30,420 nucleotides of DNA. Source: Pelagibacterales bacterium MED-G43 (GTDB lineage Bacteria; Pseudomonadota; Alphaproteobacteria; Pelagibacterales; Pelagibacteraceae). The notes under the pieces were generated by a model, which was not told the DNA's origin, did not search any database, and worked only from the letters and a program-made list of their open reading frames with translations. Below, piece after piece: positions 1 to 8,688 of the stretch (within the stretch, counting starts at the first letter, position 1; every line of letters starts with the position of its first letter). The translations under genes were made by a program, and so were the position numbers. The stretch lies in NCBI GenBank assembly GCA_002457475.1, contig NTJK01000003.1, positions 1-30,420 of the forward strand, in the 5' to 3' direction.

Positions 1-1537
1 CGTCACCTAATTTAACTGCAGATGCGAATATAATATCTATACCTTGATTACTAGATCCTACGTTAGCATTAAGCACGGTAGATGTTGCAGTGAAAGTTAA
101 TGTACCTGGTGATGATGCACCATCGTAATCTATTTCGTTGTTTACTGTAATTGTATTGTCAGCCTCGACTTCAACATTAGCAGAAGCTAAAGCACTTACA
201 TAACTAGATGCTTCTGATGATCCAACTGTAAGATTGGTTGGGTCAAGTAACCATAATCCTAGACTTCCACTTTTTGAACTTGCATCAACTTTTATATTGT
301 TATAAAGCAAGGAAGCTCCTGAAGTTTCAATTTGACCACCATCACCATCTATTCCTTTTGCTGAAAGTGTTCCACTGACTTTTGTTAATGAATTTGTGTT
401 TTTAATGTTGGACCAAGCAACAATTGTACCTCCTGACCCACTTATTAAAGCATCAGCTGATATTTTAGTTGCTGCATCAATATTTAAATAAGTTGCTTGA
501 AGTAAATTACCTGAACCTTGCCAGTCACCTCCAATTAATACTTTTCCGCCACCTGTTTTGCCATCTGCAGAAATAGTTGCAGTGTTAACATCGATATCTT
601 TTGCGGTAACTTCAATTGTTCCGCCATTTGAAGTGTTTGAATTTGAATTTAATTTTCCAGATATTTCAGATGAACCTTTAGATCCTGCATCAATTTTAAT
701 ATCTTTTGCTTCGATCGTTCCCGTATTTGTTACTAATTTTACAACTCCATTTTCAGTAACTAAACCTTTAGCTTTAGCATCATCAGTTTTTACAATCTCA
801 TCAACAACTGACTGAGCCACATCTGTTTTAAGAGTTACTATACCATTCTGTGTTTTAATGTTTCCTTCATTTTTTATTGAAGTTTTTAATTTTGAAGGAT
901 TAACTGCAACAGTTAGTAAATTACTATCACTAATACTTAATCTAACATCATCTCCTGCAGCTAAAGCTGTTGCAACGTTAGTTGTAATTTTACCTTTATT
1001 TGATATCTCTGCAGAAATTAATGCAACATACTCACCATTAATATTTCCTTTAGTAGTAATACTTGAGGCAGAATTAGTAGAAAAATTAAAATTATTATTT
1101 AAAAAATTGTTGTTGGTAATTTTTAAAGTTGATAAAATCGCTCCTTCAGCTCTGATCGCAGAGGTTGGTCCTGTTAAAATTCCTGTTGGGTTAACCAAAA
1201 TTAATCTTCCATTAGAAAAAATGGAGCCATGAATAATTGAAGTTCCGCTTAAAACATTATTTAATATACTTGATTTTACGCTTGGTTGATTAAAATGAAC
1301 TGAAGCGCTTGATCCAACGTTAAATGTATTCCAATTAACAATTCCTTGATTAGAAGTTTGGTCGACATTCATCTTGCCGACCTCTGGAGTTGTAATAGTA
1401 ATGTTACCACTTACAACATTACCGCCAGTTGGTAAGGTATCTGGAGCAATGTCTGCAAATAAATATAATGATGGGCTTCCTAAGCTTAAAAAACTTATTA
1501 AAAAGTATGTGCTTAAAATTTTAAAAAAATTTATCAT
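1..1537 (-). CDS. Filamentous-haemagglutinin-type secreted protein, N-terminal part (two-partner secretion, TpsA-like)
   Basis: This reading frame is open for 512 codons from the ATG at 1537-1535 to the left edge, so only the N-terminal part is visible. Residues 1-28 look like a signal peptide: a lysine near the start, a long hydrophobic core, then LFA before the mature DIAPDT. Residues about 38-165 match the TPS (two-partner secretion) domain: ITITTP, then GIVNWNTFNVG (65-75), VHFNQPS (80-86) and NPTGILTG (116-123), a variant of the hallmark NPNGILFG. Further on, Asn/Ser/Thr/Gly-rich stretches (such as TISADGKTGGGKVLIGGD) and WLLDPTNLTVG are typical of the beta-helical shaft of FHA-family exoproteins. 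In this family the TPS domain guides export through an outer-membrane TpsB/Omp85-type pore. No such partner is in the window; it may lie beyond the left edge. The family call is strong, but the ligand and role cannot be told. Confidence 0.88.
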   Translation of the reverse strand, partial: MINFFKILSTYFLISFLSLGSPSLYLFADIAPDTLPTGGNVVSGNITITTPEVGKMNVDQTSNQGIVNWNTFNVGSSASVHFNQPSVKSSILNNVLSGTSIIHGSIFSNGRLILVNPTGILTGPTSAIRAEGAILSTLKITNNNFLNNNFNFSTNSASSITTKGNINGEYVALISAEISNKGKITTNVATALAAGDDVRLSISDSNLLTVAVNPSKLKTSIKNEGNIKTQNGIVTLKTDVAQSVVDEIVKTDDAKAKGLVTENGVVKLVTNTGTIEAKDIKIDAGSKGSSEISGKLNSNSNTSNGGTIEVTAKDIDVNTATISADGKTGGGKVLIGGDWQGSGNLLQATYLNIDAATKISADALISGSGGTIVAWSNIKNTNSLTKVSGTLSAKGIDGDGGQIETSGASLLYNNIKVDASSKSGSLGLWLLDPTNLTVGSSEASSYVSALASANVEVEADNTITVNNEIDYDGASSPGTLTFTATSTVLNANVGSSNQGIDIIFASAVKLGD

Positions 1538-1767
1538 TTTTGAGAGTAAAAATGTATAATTATTTACAAAATGTATCTTTAGTTAAAAAAATCAGTTTTT
1601 TTTGATAGTAAATTTTAATACTAATAATCTTGCTTTAAAAACCCTCTATTATTGACGTTTTAAATAATTGCTTTTTTGGTTGTATTTGTAATGGACATAT
1701 TAGTTATGTCATTTTGTCCGTATCATTTTTTCAGCCAAATTTTATTATCAATAATTATTATTAAATT
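1538..1767. promoter_or_regulatory. Divergent intergenic region between the FHA-like gene and a winged-helix regulator
   Basis: This 230-nt spacer is long for the window and must hold promoters for both flanking genes, which are transcribed outward. It is extremely AT-rich. On the minus strand a TATACA hexamer lies at about 1553-1558, too close to the ATG at 1537 to be more than a weak -10 candidate. On the plus strand TTGACG occurs at 1652-1657 but has no convincing -10 partner at the right distance. Neither flanking gene has a clear Shine-Dalgarno sequence. The clearest structure is the palindrome at 1694-1710, listed separately. Confidence 0.5.
1693..1719. promoter_or_regulatory. Palindromic operator candidate upstream of the winged-helix regulator
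   Basis: GACATA (1694-1699) and TATGTC (1705-1710) form a perfect inverted repeat with a 5-nt spacer, 17 bp in all. A third half-site-like TGTCC follows at 1715-1719 and is the inverse of GGACA at 1693-1697. The size and symmetry are what dimeric MarR-type winged-helix proteins usually bind, and the site is 58 nt upstream of such a gene. Binding is an inference. Confidence 0.4.
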
Positions 1768-2106
1768 ATGAATAAAAATTTTTTAAAAATAGCAGAAAAT
1801 TTAATAGCTCACTCAAAAGATAAGAATGCATTGGCTTTTATTTTTAAAACCAAAGTGCATGCGATTATGGTGTTTTATATATATGGATCAAAAAAAATTA
1901 CATTTGAAAACTTATGCTCTGCTATAAATGGAACTGCCAGTAGATCAACTATCCAATCAATTTTAATAGAAGGCGTAAAAAAAAATTATATTTTTAAGGC
2001 CACAGATGAAAAAGATAAAAGGCAAAAATATTACAATTGTAACAATTTACATACTATACTCGAAAAATGGTTTCTCGAGAATAAAGCTATTTTCAATTTA
2101 AAATAA
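1768..2106 (+). CDS. Small winged-helix (MarR-like) transcriptional regulator
   Basis: This 112-residue protein has the layout of a compact MarR-type DNA-binding domain. A helical N-terminus is followed by KKITFENLCSAI (helix 2), then GTASRSTIQSILIEGVKKNYI, which fits a recognition helix running into the start of the wing. DEKDKRQKYY (about 80-89) resembles the conserved D-x-x-D-x-R wing motif of MarR proteins. No ligand-binding or sensor domain is visible, and there is no cysteine pair suggesting redox sensing. The start is the ATG at 1768; no Shine-Dalgarno sequence precedes it. It is transcribed away from the FHA-like gene and faces ppdK tail to tail, with 10 nt between the stops. The palindrome at 1694-1710 suggests that it regulates itself and possibly the exoprotein gene. 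The fold is fairly sure; the exact family and targets are not. Confidence 0.65.
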   Translation: MNKNFLKIAENLIAHSKDKNALAFIFKTKVHAIMVFYIYGSKKITFENLCSAINGTASRSTIQSILIEGVKKNYIFKATDEKDKRQKYYNCNNLHTILEKWFLENKAIFNLK

Positions 2107-2116
2107 ATATATTAAA

Positions 2117-4777
2117 TTATTTTGATAATTCTGCCTGTGCAGCAGCTAATCTTGCTACAGGTACACGAAATGGAGAACAAGAAACATAATTAAGTCCCGT
2201 TCGAGAGCAAAACTCAATACTCTTTGGATCACCACCGTGTTCGCCGCAAATTCCTAACTTAATATTTTTATTAGTTTTTCTACCCCTAGAAGATGCAATT
2301 TCTACTAACTCTCCTACTCCATTTTGATCAATGCTAACAAATGGGTCTACATCAAAAATTTTATTATCAATATAATCATTTAAAAATTTTCCAGAGTCAT
2401 CTCTGCTTATTCCAAAAGTCGTTTGAGTTAAATCATTTGTTCCAAAGCTAAAAAAATCAGCATGTTTTGAAATAGACCTCGCTTGTAAAGCAGCACGTGG
2501 CAATTCTATCATAGTGCCTACCATATATTCTAATTTAGTTTTATTTTCTTTTTCTATTTCTTTAGCAATTTTATTAACTAAAGCTCTTAAAATTTTTAAT
2601 TCTGACTCGGTTGATACTAAAGGTATCATTATTTCTACAAAAGCTGATTTGACTTTTTCTTTTTTAAGTTGAACTATCGCTTCAAAAATTGCCCTACATT
2701 GCATTTCATAAATTTCTGGAAAAGAAATACCAAGTCTACAACCTCTATGGCCTAACATAGGATTTTCTTCGTGAAGTTCAGCTATTCTATCTTTAACTTC
2801 TTTTGCTGATAAATTTAAAGATCTTGCGACTTCTTCAATATCTTTTTCTGTTTTAGGTAAAAATTCATGAAGCGGTGGATCTAGTAATCTCACCGTAACG
2901 GGTAAACCTGACATTACTTTAAAAATTTTTTTAAAATCGTCTTTTTGATGAGGTAAAAGCTTTTCTAGAGCACTATCTCTATCTTCTTTCGATTTAGATA
3001 AAATCATTTGTCTAACTGATAAAATTCTTTCTTCATCAAAAAACATGTGTTCTGTTCGACATAAACCAATTCCCTCTGCCCCAAACTCTCGAGCAGTTTT
3101 ACTGTCTGCCTCAGTTTCAGCATTCGTTCTTACTTTAAGTTTTCTAAATTCATCAGCCCATTTCATAATTGTGGAAAAATAACCTGAAATTTCAGGTTGA
3201 ACTGTTGGGACTAAACCTTTCATAACTTTTCCACTACCGCCATCGATAGTGATGACATCACCCTCTTTAATAATTACGTCCCCGGCTTTAAATTGTTTTA
3301 ATTCATAATCAATTGTTATTTCACTAGAACCTGAAACACATGGTCTACCCATACCTCTTGCAACAACGGCAGCATGACTCGTCATTCCACCTCTTGCAGT
3401 GAGAATTCCTTTTGCAGCATGCATTCCGTGTATATCTTCTGGTGAAGTTTCTAATCTTACTAGTATTGTATCTTGCATCATTCCATTTAATTTTTCTGCT
3501 TCATCAGCGGTAAAAACAACCTTTCCGCTCGCAGCTCCTGGGGATGCAGGTAAACCTGAAGCCACAACCTCTTTTTTAACTTTATCATCTAACGTAGGAT
3601 GCAATAAAGTATCTAAACTGTTGGGATCTATTCTTTTTATTGCTTCTTTTTTTGAAATTAATTTTTCTTTAACCATGTCTACTGCAATTTTAATTGCAGC
3701 TTTAGCAGTTCTTTTTCCAGATCGTGTTTGAAGCATCCAAAGTTTATTATTCTCAACCGTAAACTCTATGTCTTGCATATCTTTATAATGTTTTTCTAAT
3801 TTTAAAAATACTTTTGCTAATTCTTTGTAAACTTTTGGCATAGCTTCTTCCATTGAAGGATCTTTTGAGCCAGCATCCTGTTTAGCCTTTTTGGTTATGT
3901 ACTGAGGAGTTCTTGTGCCTGCCACAACATCTTCACCTTGTGCGTTAATTAAGAACTCTCCAAAAAAAGAATTCTCTCCTGTTGAAGGATTTCTTGTAAA
4001 GGCTACACCAGTTGAACAATCTTTACCCATATTTCCAAAAACCATTGCTTGAACGTTTACTGCTGTTCCCCAATGATCTGGAATTTGATTTAATTTTCTA
4101 TAGATTTTGGCTCTTTGACTATCCCAAGACAGAAATACAGCATTTATTGCTCCCAATAACTGTTCTTTAACATCTTGAGGAAATTTAATTTTTTTTTCTT
4201 TTTTTACTAATTCTTTAAAATTTAAAATTAAGCCATCCCAATCACTTTCATCTAGGTCAGTGTCTAATAGAACACCTTTGGTTAATTTATAATTATCTAT
4301 TAACTCTTCGAACAAGTGACCTTCAACGTTAAGAACCACATTACTATACATCTGAATAAATCTTCTATAACTGTCTTTGGCAAATCTTCCATTTAAAGTC
4401 TTCTTCTTTAACGCTTCAACAGTTTTATCGTTTAAACCTAAATTTAAAATAGTATCCATCATCCCGGGCATTGAAATTCTTGCTCCTGATCTAACTGATA
4501 CTAGTAATGGATTTTTAAGATCACCAAATTTCTTTTTAGTTTTCTTTTCAATATTTTTTAATTCTGCCTCGATATTTTTAATTACTTTTTGAGGTAATTT
4601 TTTTTTATTTTTATAAAAAAGATCGCAAACTTCTGTTGTAATAGTGAATCCTGGGGGGACAGGTAAACCTAGTCTGCCCATCTCTCCGAGATTAGCTCCC
4701 TTACCTCCTAGAATATTTTTTTTATTCTTTAATTTTTTTGCTGATTTATCATCAAAACTAAATACTACTTTTGCCAT
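2117..4777 (-). CDS. ppdK: Pyruvate, phosphate dikinase
   Basis: The enzyme interconverts ATP, pyruvate and phosphate with AMP, PEP and pyrophosphate in the cytoplasm, linking pyruvate to gluconeogenesis or pyrophosphate-driven glycolysis. At 886 residues it is full length. The N-terminal ATP-grasp part opens with GGKGANLGEMGRLGLPVPPG. The swivelling phosphohistidine domain has GGMTSHAAVVARGMGRP with the catalytic His at residue 468. The C-terminal PEP/pyruvate barrel has LGICGEHGGDP with the catalytic Cys at 844. I choose the ATG at 4777 over the GTG at 4780, because GAAGGA (4788-4783) sits 5 nt upstream of it and the glyS stop overlaps it as TGATG. It is the last gene of the sppA-glyQ-glyS-ppdK run. 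The glyS-ppdK order is familiar from other alphaproteobacteria. Confidence 0.97.
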   Translation of the reverse strand: MAKVVFSFDDKSAKKLKNKKNILGGKGANLGEMGRLGLPVPPGFTITTEVCDLFYKNKKKLPQKVIKNIEAELKNIEKKTKKKFGDLKNPLLVSVRSGARISMPGMMDTILNLGLNDKTVEALKKKTLNGRFAKDSYRRFIQMYSNVVLNVEGHLFEELIDNYKLTKGVLLDTDLDESDWDGLILNFKELVKKEKKIKFPQDVKEQLLGAINAVFLSWDSQRAKIYRKLNQIPDHWGTAVNVQAMVFGNMGKDCSTGVAFTRNPSTGENSFFGEFLINAQGEDVVAGTRTPQYITKKAKQDAGSKDPSMEEAMPKVYKELAKVFLKLEKHYKDMQDIEFTVENNKLWMLQTRSGKRTAKAAIKIAVDMVKEKLISKKEAIKRIDPNSLDTLLHPTLDDKVKKEVVASGLPASPGAASGKVVFTADEAEKLNGMMQDTILVRLETSPEDIHGMHAAKGILTARGGMTSHAAVVARGMGRPCVSGSSEITIDYELKQFKAGDVIIKEGDVITIDGGSGKVMKGLVPTVQPEISGYFSTIMKWADEFRKLKVRTNAETEADSKTAREFGAEGIGLCRTEHMFFDEERILSVRQMILSKSKEDRDSALEKLLPHQKDDFKKIFKVMSGLPVTVRLLDPPLHEFLPKTEKDIEEVARSLNLSAKEVKDRIAELHEENPMLGHRGCRLGISFPEIYEMQCRAIFEAIVQLKKEKVKSAFVEIMIPLVSTESELKILRALVNKIAKEIEKENKTKLEYMVGTMIELPRAALQARSISKHADFFSFGTNDLTQTTFGISRDDSGKFLNDYIDNKIFDVDPFVSIDQNGVGELVEIASSRGRKTNKNIKLGICGEHGGDPKSIEFCSRTGLNYVSCSPFRVPVARLAAAQAELSK

Positions 4778-6831
4778 CACAGTCCTTCTAATTTTGAAAA
4801 ATCGATAAAGTTATCAAAAGTGTTGCAAAACAATTTTAACAACTCTAATCGATTATTTTTAATATCTTGATTTTCATCATTTACTACGACGTTGTCAAAA
4901 AAATTATCTGTAGATTCTTTAGTTTCTGATAGCTTTATTAACAAGTTTTCGTAGTCTTTATTATCATCTTTAACGGTAAAGGCTTTTCTTATTTCGTTAA
5001 TTTTTTCATGAAGTATTTTTTCTTCTTCTTTTCTAAATAATACAGCGTCTGGCCTGCCTGTGATTCCTTTTCCAGCCTTGTCTAGAATATTTGAAGCTCT
5101 TTTATAAGAACCAATTGCGTTAAGACCGATGCCTTTATTTTTATACTTGTTCATTAAAATTGTTTTTGCATAAAGTGCTAAAAAATTATCTCCTGCATGA
5201 GAGCTAACAGAAGCTTCGATGATATCTGGTTTTATATTTTTTAATTTTAAAACATTTCTCATTCTCTCTTTAATAAATTCAAGAACTTGTTGTTCTGTTT
5301 TTTCGTTAATTATTTTAACACCTTGTTCTTGATATAATCTTATGGCGTAATTAATTAAATCTCTAAGCTTAAATGATAATTTATTTTCAATTATAATTCG
5401 TAATAATCCTATTGCTGCACGTCGTAATGCAAATGGATCTTTAGAACTAGTAGGTTTTTCATCTATAACAAAAAAACCAACTAAGGTGTCTATTTTGTCT
5501 ACAATTGAAATTGAATAGCTAAAAGGTTTCTTTGGCAGCACTGAGGTTAGACCTGTAGGTAAATAATGATCACTAACTGAGTTAGCAACATCTTCTTCAA
5601 ATCCTTGCGCTAAAGCAAAATATTTTCCCATTACACCTTGAAGCTCAGGGTACTCTCCAACTAAATCAGAACATAAATCAGATTTTGAAATAGAAGCTGC
5701 AACTTGAACCTTTTCTTTATTGATATTCAAATCATCAGAGAGTAGTCCTGCCAATTGTCTTAGTCGCTGTGTCTTATCGTAAATTGTTCCAAGTTTTTCA
5801 TAAAACGTAACAGATTTAAGATTAGCGATTTGTTTAATTAAATTTTTAGATCTATCTTTATCCCAAAAGAATTTAGCGTCGGCTAACCTTGCTTCTACAA
5901 CTCTTTTATTGCCTTGTGTAATAAATTTTTTTTCATCTTTTTTATTAGCTACGATAAAGAAATAATTTGTTAACCGATCTCTGCTATCAAAAATTGGAAA
6001 ATACCTTTGATGTTTTTCTAAAGTGGAGATTATTATTTCTTGAGGAATCTTTAGATAGTCTTTGTTGAAACTAACGTGAAGTAAATTTGGATCTTCTACA
6101 ATATTAACAACTTCCTCTAAAAGTTTAGGATTTAGGTGCTCTTTATATTGTTTGGATTGTGAGAATGAATTTATTTTTTTTAAAATAATCTCTTTTCTTT
6201 CCTGATGATTAACAATAATTTTATTGCTTTTAAGAAAGCTTAAATAATCTTCAAAATCTTTAATTTTTCTAGTTTTAATAGTTAAATCTTGTTCAATTAT
6301 AATTTCATCTGTTGTCTCTAAATGATTAAATTTAAATAAAAGTTTCTTATTATTAAATCGGGCAAAGATTGATCTCAAGGGTCTTCCCCACATCAAACTA
6401 TGGTCTGACCATTTCATTGATTTTTTCCAGTTAATTGAGCTAATTGCTTTTGGAATTATTTTAACTAATAAATCTTCAACTAAAATTAACTGAGGCTGCG
6501 TTTTAACAAAGTAAAAATTTCCTTTTTCAGTTTCTTTTTCAATTAAATCTTTTTCTGAAACATTTTTTGCTTTTATAAAACCTTGTAAAACCTGATCAGG
6601 AGAGCCTACCTTGGGCCCTTTAACTTCTTTAGTTTCAATTTTAATTTTTTCTGATAAGTCCTTAATAAGTAAAGTTAATCTAGTGGGTGAAGAATAAACT
6701 AATAAATCTCTATACTTTATATTGTCTTCTTTAAGTGGTTTTTCAACAAATTCTTTTAGTTGATTTCTTGCTCCAATTTGTAATTGAGGAGGAATTTCTT
6801 CACTATAAAGTTCCAATAAAAGTTCTGCCAT
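4777..6831 (-). CDS. glyS: Glycyl-tRNA synthetase, beta subunit
   Basis: This is the beta chain of the bacterial alpha2-beta2 glycyl-tRNA synthetase, which supplies tRNA recognition and binding. The length, 684 residues, is close to the 689 of the E. coli protein. Recognisable stretches are the N-terminal LLLELYSEEIPP, the conserved central ARLADAKFFWDKDR (about 318-331), a following HD-like region with SDLCSDLVGEYPELQG, and PFALRRAAIGLLRI. The C-terminal part (about 560-684) corresponds to the DALR-type anticodon-binding region. It starts at the ATG at 6831, 3 nt after the glyQ stop, and its TGA overlaps the ppdK ATG by one base, so the three genes are almost certainly translated from one message. 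Confidence 0.97.
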   Translation of the reverse strand: MAELLLELYSEEIPPQLQIGARNQLKEFVEKPLKEDNIKYRDLLVYSSPTRLTLLIKDLSEKIKIETKEVKGPKVGSPDQVLQGFIKAKNVSEKDLIEKETEKGNFYFVKTQPQLILVEDLLVKIIPKAISSINWKKSMKWSDHSLMWGRPLRSIFARFNNKKLLFKFNHLETTDEIIIEQDLTIKTRKIKDFEDYLSFLKSNKIIVNHQERKEIILKKINSFSQSKQYKEHLNPKLLEEVVNIVEDPNLLHVSFNKDYLKIPQEIIISTLEKHQRYFPIFDSRDRLTNYFFIVANKKDEKKFITQGNKRVVEARLADAKFFWDKDRSKNLIKQIANLKSVTFYEKLGTIYDKTQRLRQLAGLLSDDLNINKEKVQVAASISKSDLCSDLVGEYPELQGVMGKYFALAQGFEEDVANSVSDHYLPTGLTSVLPKKPFSYSISIVDKIDTLVGFFVIDEKPTSSKDPFALRRAAIGLLRIIIENKLSFKLRDLINYAIRLYQEQGVKIINEKTEQQVLEFIKERMRNVLKLKNIKPDIIEASVSSHAGDNFLALYAKTILMNKYKNKGIGLNAIGSYKRASNILDKAGKGITGRPDAVLFRKEEEKILHEKINEIRKAFTVKDDNKDYENLLIKLSETKESTDNFFDNVVVNDENQDIKNNRLELLKLFCNTFDNFIDFSKLEGL
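4783..4788 (-). promoter_or_regulatory. Ribosome binding site deciding the ppdK start
   Basis: GAAGGA on the minus strand ends 5 nt before the ATG at 4777 but only 2 nt before the GTG at 4780. It therefore favours the ATG start. The site lies inside the last codons of glyS. Confidence 0.6.
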
Positions 6832-6834
6832 AAT

Positions 6835-7731
6835 CTAACTTTGCGTACTTAACCATAGTGCGCCACAACCTTTTGCAAGTTCTCGAATTCTAGTTATGTA
6901 ACCCGTTCTTTCTGCAACACCAATAACTCCACGGGCATCTAATAAATTAAATATATGACTAGCTTTTAAACATTGATCGTAAGCTGGAAGTGAAAGTTTT
7001 TTTTCAAGTAAAGACTTACATTCCATTTCCGTGCTTTCAAAATTTTTTAATAAAGTGTCTGTATTTGCAAATTCAAAGTTATAAGCTGAAAACTCTTTTT
7101 CAGCTTGAAAAAAAACTTCCTTATATTTAATTCCTTCATCGTTCCAATCTAAATCAAAGACATTGTTTTTGCCTTGGACGAACATGCATAATCTTTCTAG
7201 ACCATAAGTTATTTCTACAGGTACCGGTTTACATTCTATTCCTGTCATTTGTTGAAAGTATGTGAATTGTGTAATCTCCATTCCATCACACCAAACTTCC
7301 CAACCTAATCCTGCTGCACCTAAAGTTGGACTTTCCCAATCATCTTCAACAAATCGGATATCATGATTTTTTACATCAATTCCAATCGTTGCTAAACTTT
7401 TTAGGTAGAGTTGTTTTATATTTTTTGGCGATGGCTTTATAATGACTTGAAATTGATAATAGTGTTGTAAACGATTTGGGTTTTCACCGTATCTTCCATC
7501 AGTAGGTCTTCTCGAAGGTTGAACGTATGCAGCTTTCCAGTGTTTAGGGCCAAGAGATCTTAAAGTTGTAGCGGGATGAAAAGTTCCTGCTCCAACCTCT
7601 AAGTCATAAGGTTGTAATATTATACATCCATTCTTTCCCCAAAACTTTTGTAAGTTCATTATAATATCTTGAAATGATAAAAAGTTTAATTTTTTTGAGG
7701 CTTTTGTTTTAACTTTTTTTTTTGTCGGCAT
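6835..7731 (-). CDS. glyQ: Glycyl-tRNA synthetase, alpha subunit
   Basis: The alpha subunit carries the class II catalytic core that activates glycine. The 298-residue protein has the family landmarks: [20 protein letters not shown] (about 30-49), [30 protein letters not shown] with the motif-2 arginines, then [20 protein letters not shown] and [12 protein letters not shown] near motif 3. A lysine-rich tail of about 15 residues precedes the conserved part. The ATG at 7731 follows the TAA of the upstream protease gene with no spacer (TAAATG). It is inseparable functionally from glyS directly downstream. Confidence 0.97.
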   Translation of the reverse strand: MPTKKKVKTKASKKLNFLSFQDIIMNLQKFWGKNGCIILQPYDLEVGAGTFHPATTLRSLGPKHWKAAYVQPSRRPTDGRYGENPNRLQHYYQFQVIIKPSPKNIKQLYLKSLATIGIDVKNHDIRFVEDDWESPTLGAAGLGWEVWCDGMEITQFTYFQQMTGIECKPVPVEITYGLERLCMFVQGKNNVFDLDWNDEGIKYKEVFFQAEKEFSAYNFEFANTDTLLKNFESTEMECKSLLEKKLSLPAYDQCLKASHIFNLLDARGVIGVAERTGYITRIRELAKGCGALWLSTQS

Positions 7732-8544
7732 TTACAAACCAAATTTTTGCCACATCGATTTTTCTTCTATAATATTGGCTAGTCTATCAACGGGATCTGT
7801 GATTGAAGAAGATAGTTTTCTTGCAATAAATCCTTTTGGTTTTTCAAAGTTTTTAATAATAACTTTATCACCAAATTTTTCTTTTAAAATTTGATCAGCA
7901 TTTCCAATACCATCAATTAATCCAAGGTCTAATGCTGATTTACCTGTCCAAAATTCACCAGTAAAAATATTATTTTTTTCCGGATCTTTAAGTTTAGAAC
8001 CTCTACTTGTTTCAACAACTTTGATAAAATCAGCGTGTAATTCTAATTGAATACTTTTTAATCTTTTAACATCCTCTTCTTTTTCCTCCACAAAAGGATC
8101 TAAAGTACTTTTGTTTTTTCCTGCAGTATAAACTCTTCTCTCAATACCAATTTTTTTTATTAAATCTTTAAAACCAAATGAAGCAGAAATAACTCCAATT
8201 GAGCCTATGATTGAACTTGAATTTGCATAAATTTCATCACCTGCGCATGAAATTAAATAACCGCCTGATGCGGCAACATCTTCAGCAAATATAATTACTT
8301 TAACTTTGCTTTTCTCAGCCAACTGTCTGATGTAACTGTAAATCAAATGAGATTGAACTGGGGACCCCCCAGGAGAATTTATTGATACTGCAACATGTGT
8401 AATTTTCTTAAAAGAAAACGCTTTTTTTAAAATATCTTTTTGACCCGCGAGATCTATACCTTTATTAAATCGACCAGCAGAGCCAATTACTCCAGTTAGT
8501 CTTACATGAGGTACTACTTTTTTCTTTTTAAAAATTGAAAACAT
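7732..8544 (-). CDS. S49-family serine protease (SppA/SohB-like), no membrane anchor
   Basis: A 270-residue member of the ClpP-fold S49 peptidases, which in the SppA branch cut leftover signal peptides. The nucleophile is probably Ser93 in EDVAASGGYLIS and the general base Lys145 in YTAGKNKST. Their 52-residue spacing equals that reported for B. subtilis SppA (Ser147/Lys199). NSPGGSP (about 56-62) is the conserved oxyanion region. Unlike SppA and SohB of E. coli, the N-terminus (MFSIFKKKKVVPHVRLTGVIG) lacks a transmembrane helix or signal peptide, so a cytoplasmic or peripheral location is likely. Short S49 proteins of this kind occur in other alphaproteobacteria. It is the first gene of the sppA-glyQ-glyS-ppdK group. 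Family assignment is firm; the substrate is unknown. Confidence 0.9.
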   Translation of the reverse strand: MFSIFKKKKVVPHVRLTGVIGSAGRFNKGIDLAGQKDILKKAFSFKKITHVAVSINSPGGSPVQSHLIYSYIRQLAEKSKVKVIIFAEDVAASGGYLISCAGDEIYANSSSIIGSIGVISASFGFKDLIKKIGIERRVYTAGKNKSTLDPFVEEKEEDVKRLKSIQLELHADFIKVVETSRGSKLKDPEKNNIFTGEFWTGKSALDLGLIDGIGNADQILKEKFGDKVIIKNFEKPKGFIARKLSSSITDPVDRLANIIEEKSMWQKFGL

Positions 8545-8688
8545 AATTTAGATGAACTTTCTAACTCTTATAACAGTAAAAAATTAAATTTTAATATTAA
8601 ATTACGCTACTTATAGTTGAATTATAGGTGCGTCACCGCGTTTCCAATTAAAAATTTATTATTGAAAAAATCAATTATAAATAAAGCT
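8545..8688. promoter_or_regulatory. Divergent promoter region between the S49 protease gene and ispB
   Basis: These 144 nt separate two outward-facing genes and should contain both promoters. On the minus strand TATAAG at about 8566-8571 is a reasonable -10 for the protease operon. On the plus strand TATAGT (8612-8617) and TATAGG (8623-8628) are -10 candidates for ispB. The segment at 8627-8641 is unusually GC-rich for the region and contains GGTGcgtCACC, a 4-bp stem. No known riboswitch was recognised. Confidence 0.35.

Noticed and set aside
558..1559. Three plus-strand open frames (558-815, 858-1232, 1374-1559)
   Set aside because: They lie antisense to the FHA-like gene, whose minus-strand frame has a signal peptide and a recognisable TPS domain; their translations resemble no family.
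3399..4592. Plus-strand open frames inside ppdK
   Set aside because: They are antisense shadows of a well-conserved enzyme and have no supporting motifs.
8627..8641. GC-rich patch with GGTGcgtCACC before ispB as a possible riboswitch or RNA element
   Set aside because: The stem has only 4 bp with a 3-nt loop and no known riboswitch core could be matched.
8617..8688. TTG start extending ispB by 24 codons
   Set aside because: The added residues do not look like prenyltransferase sequence, no ribosome binding site supports the TTG, and the ATG at 8689 gives a typical N-terminus.
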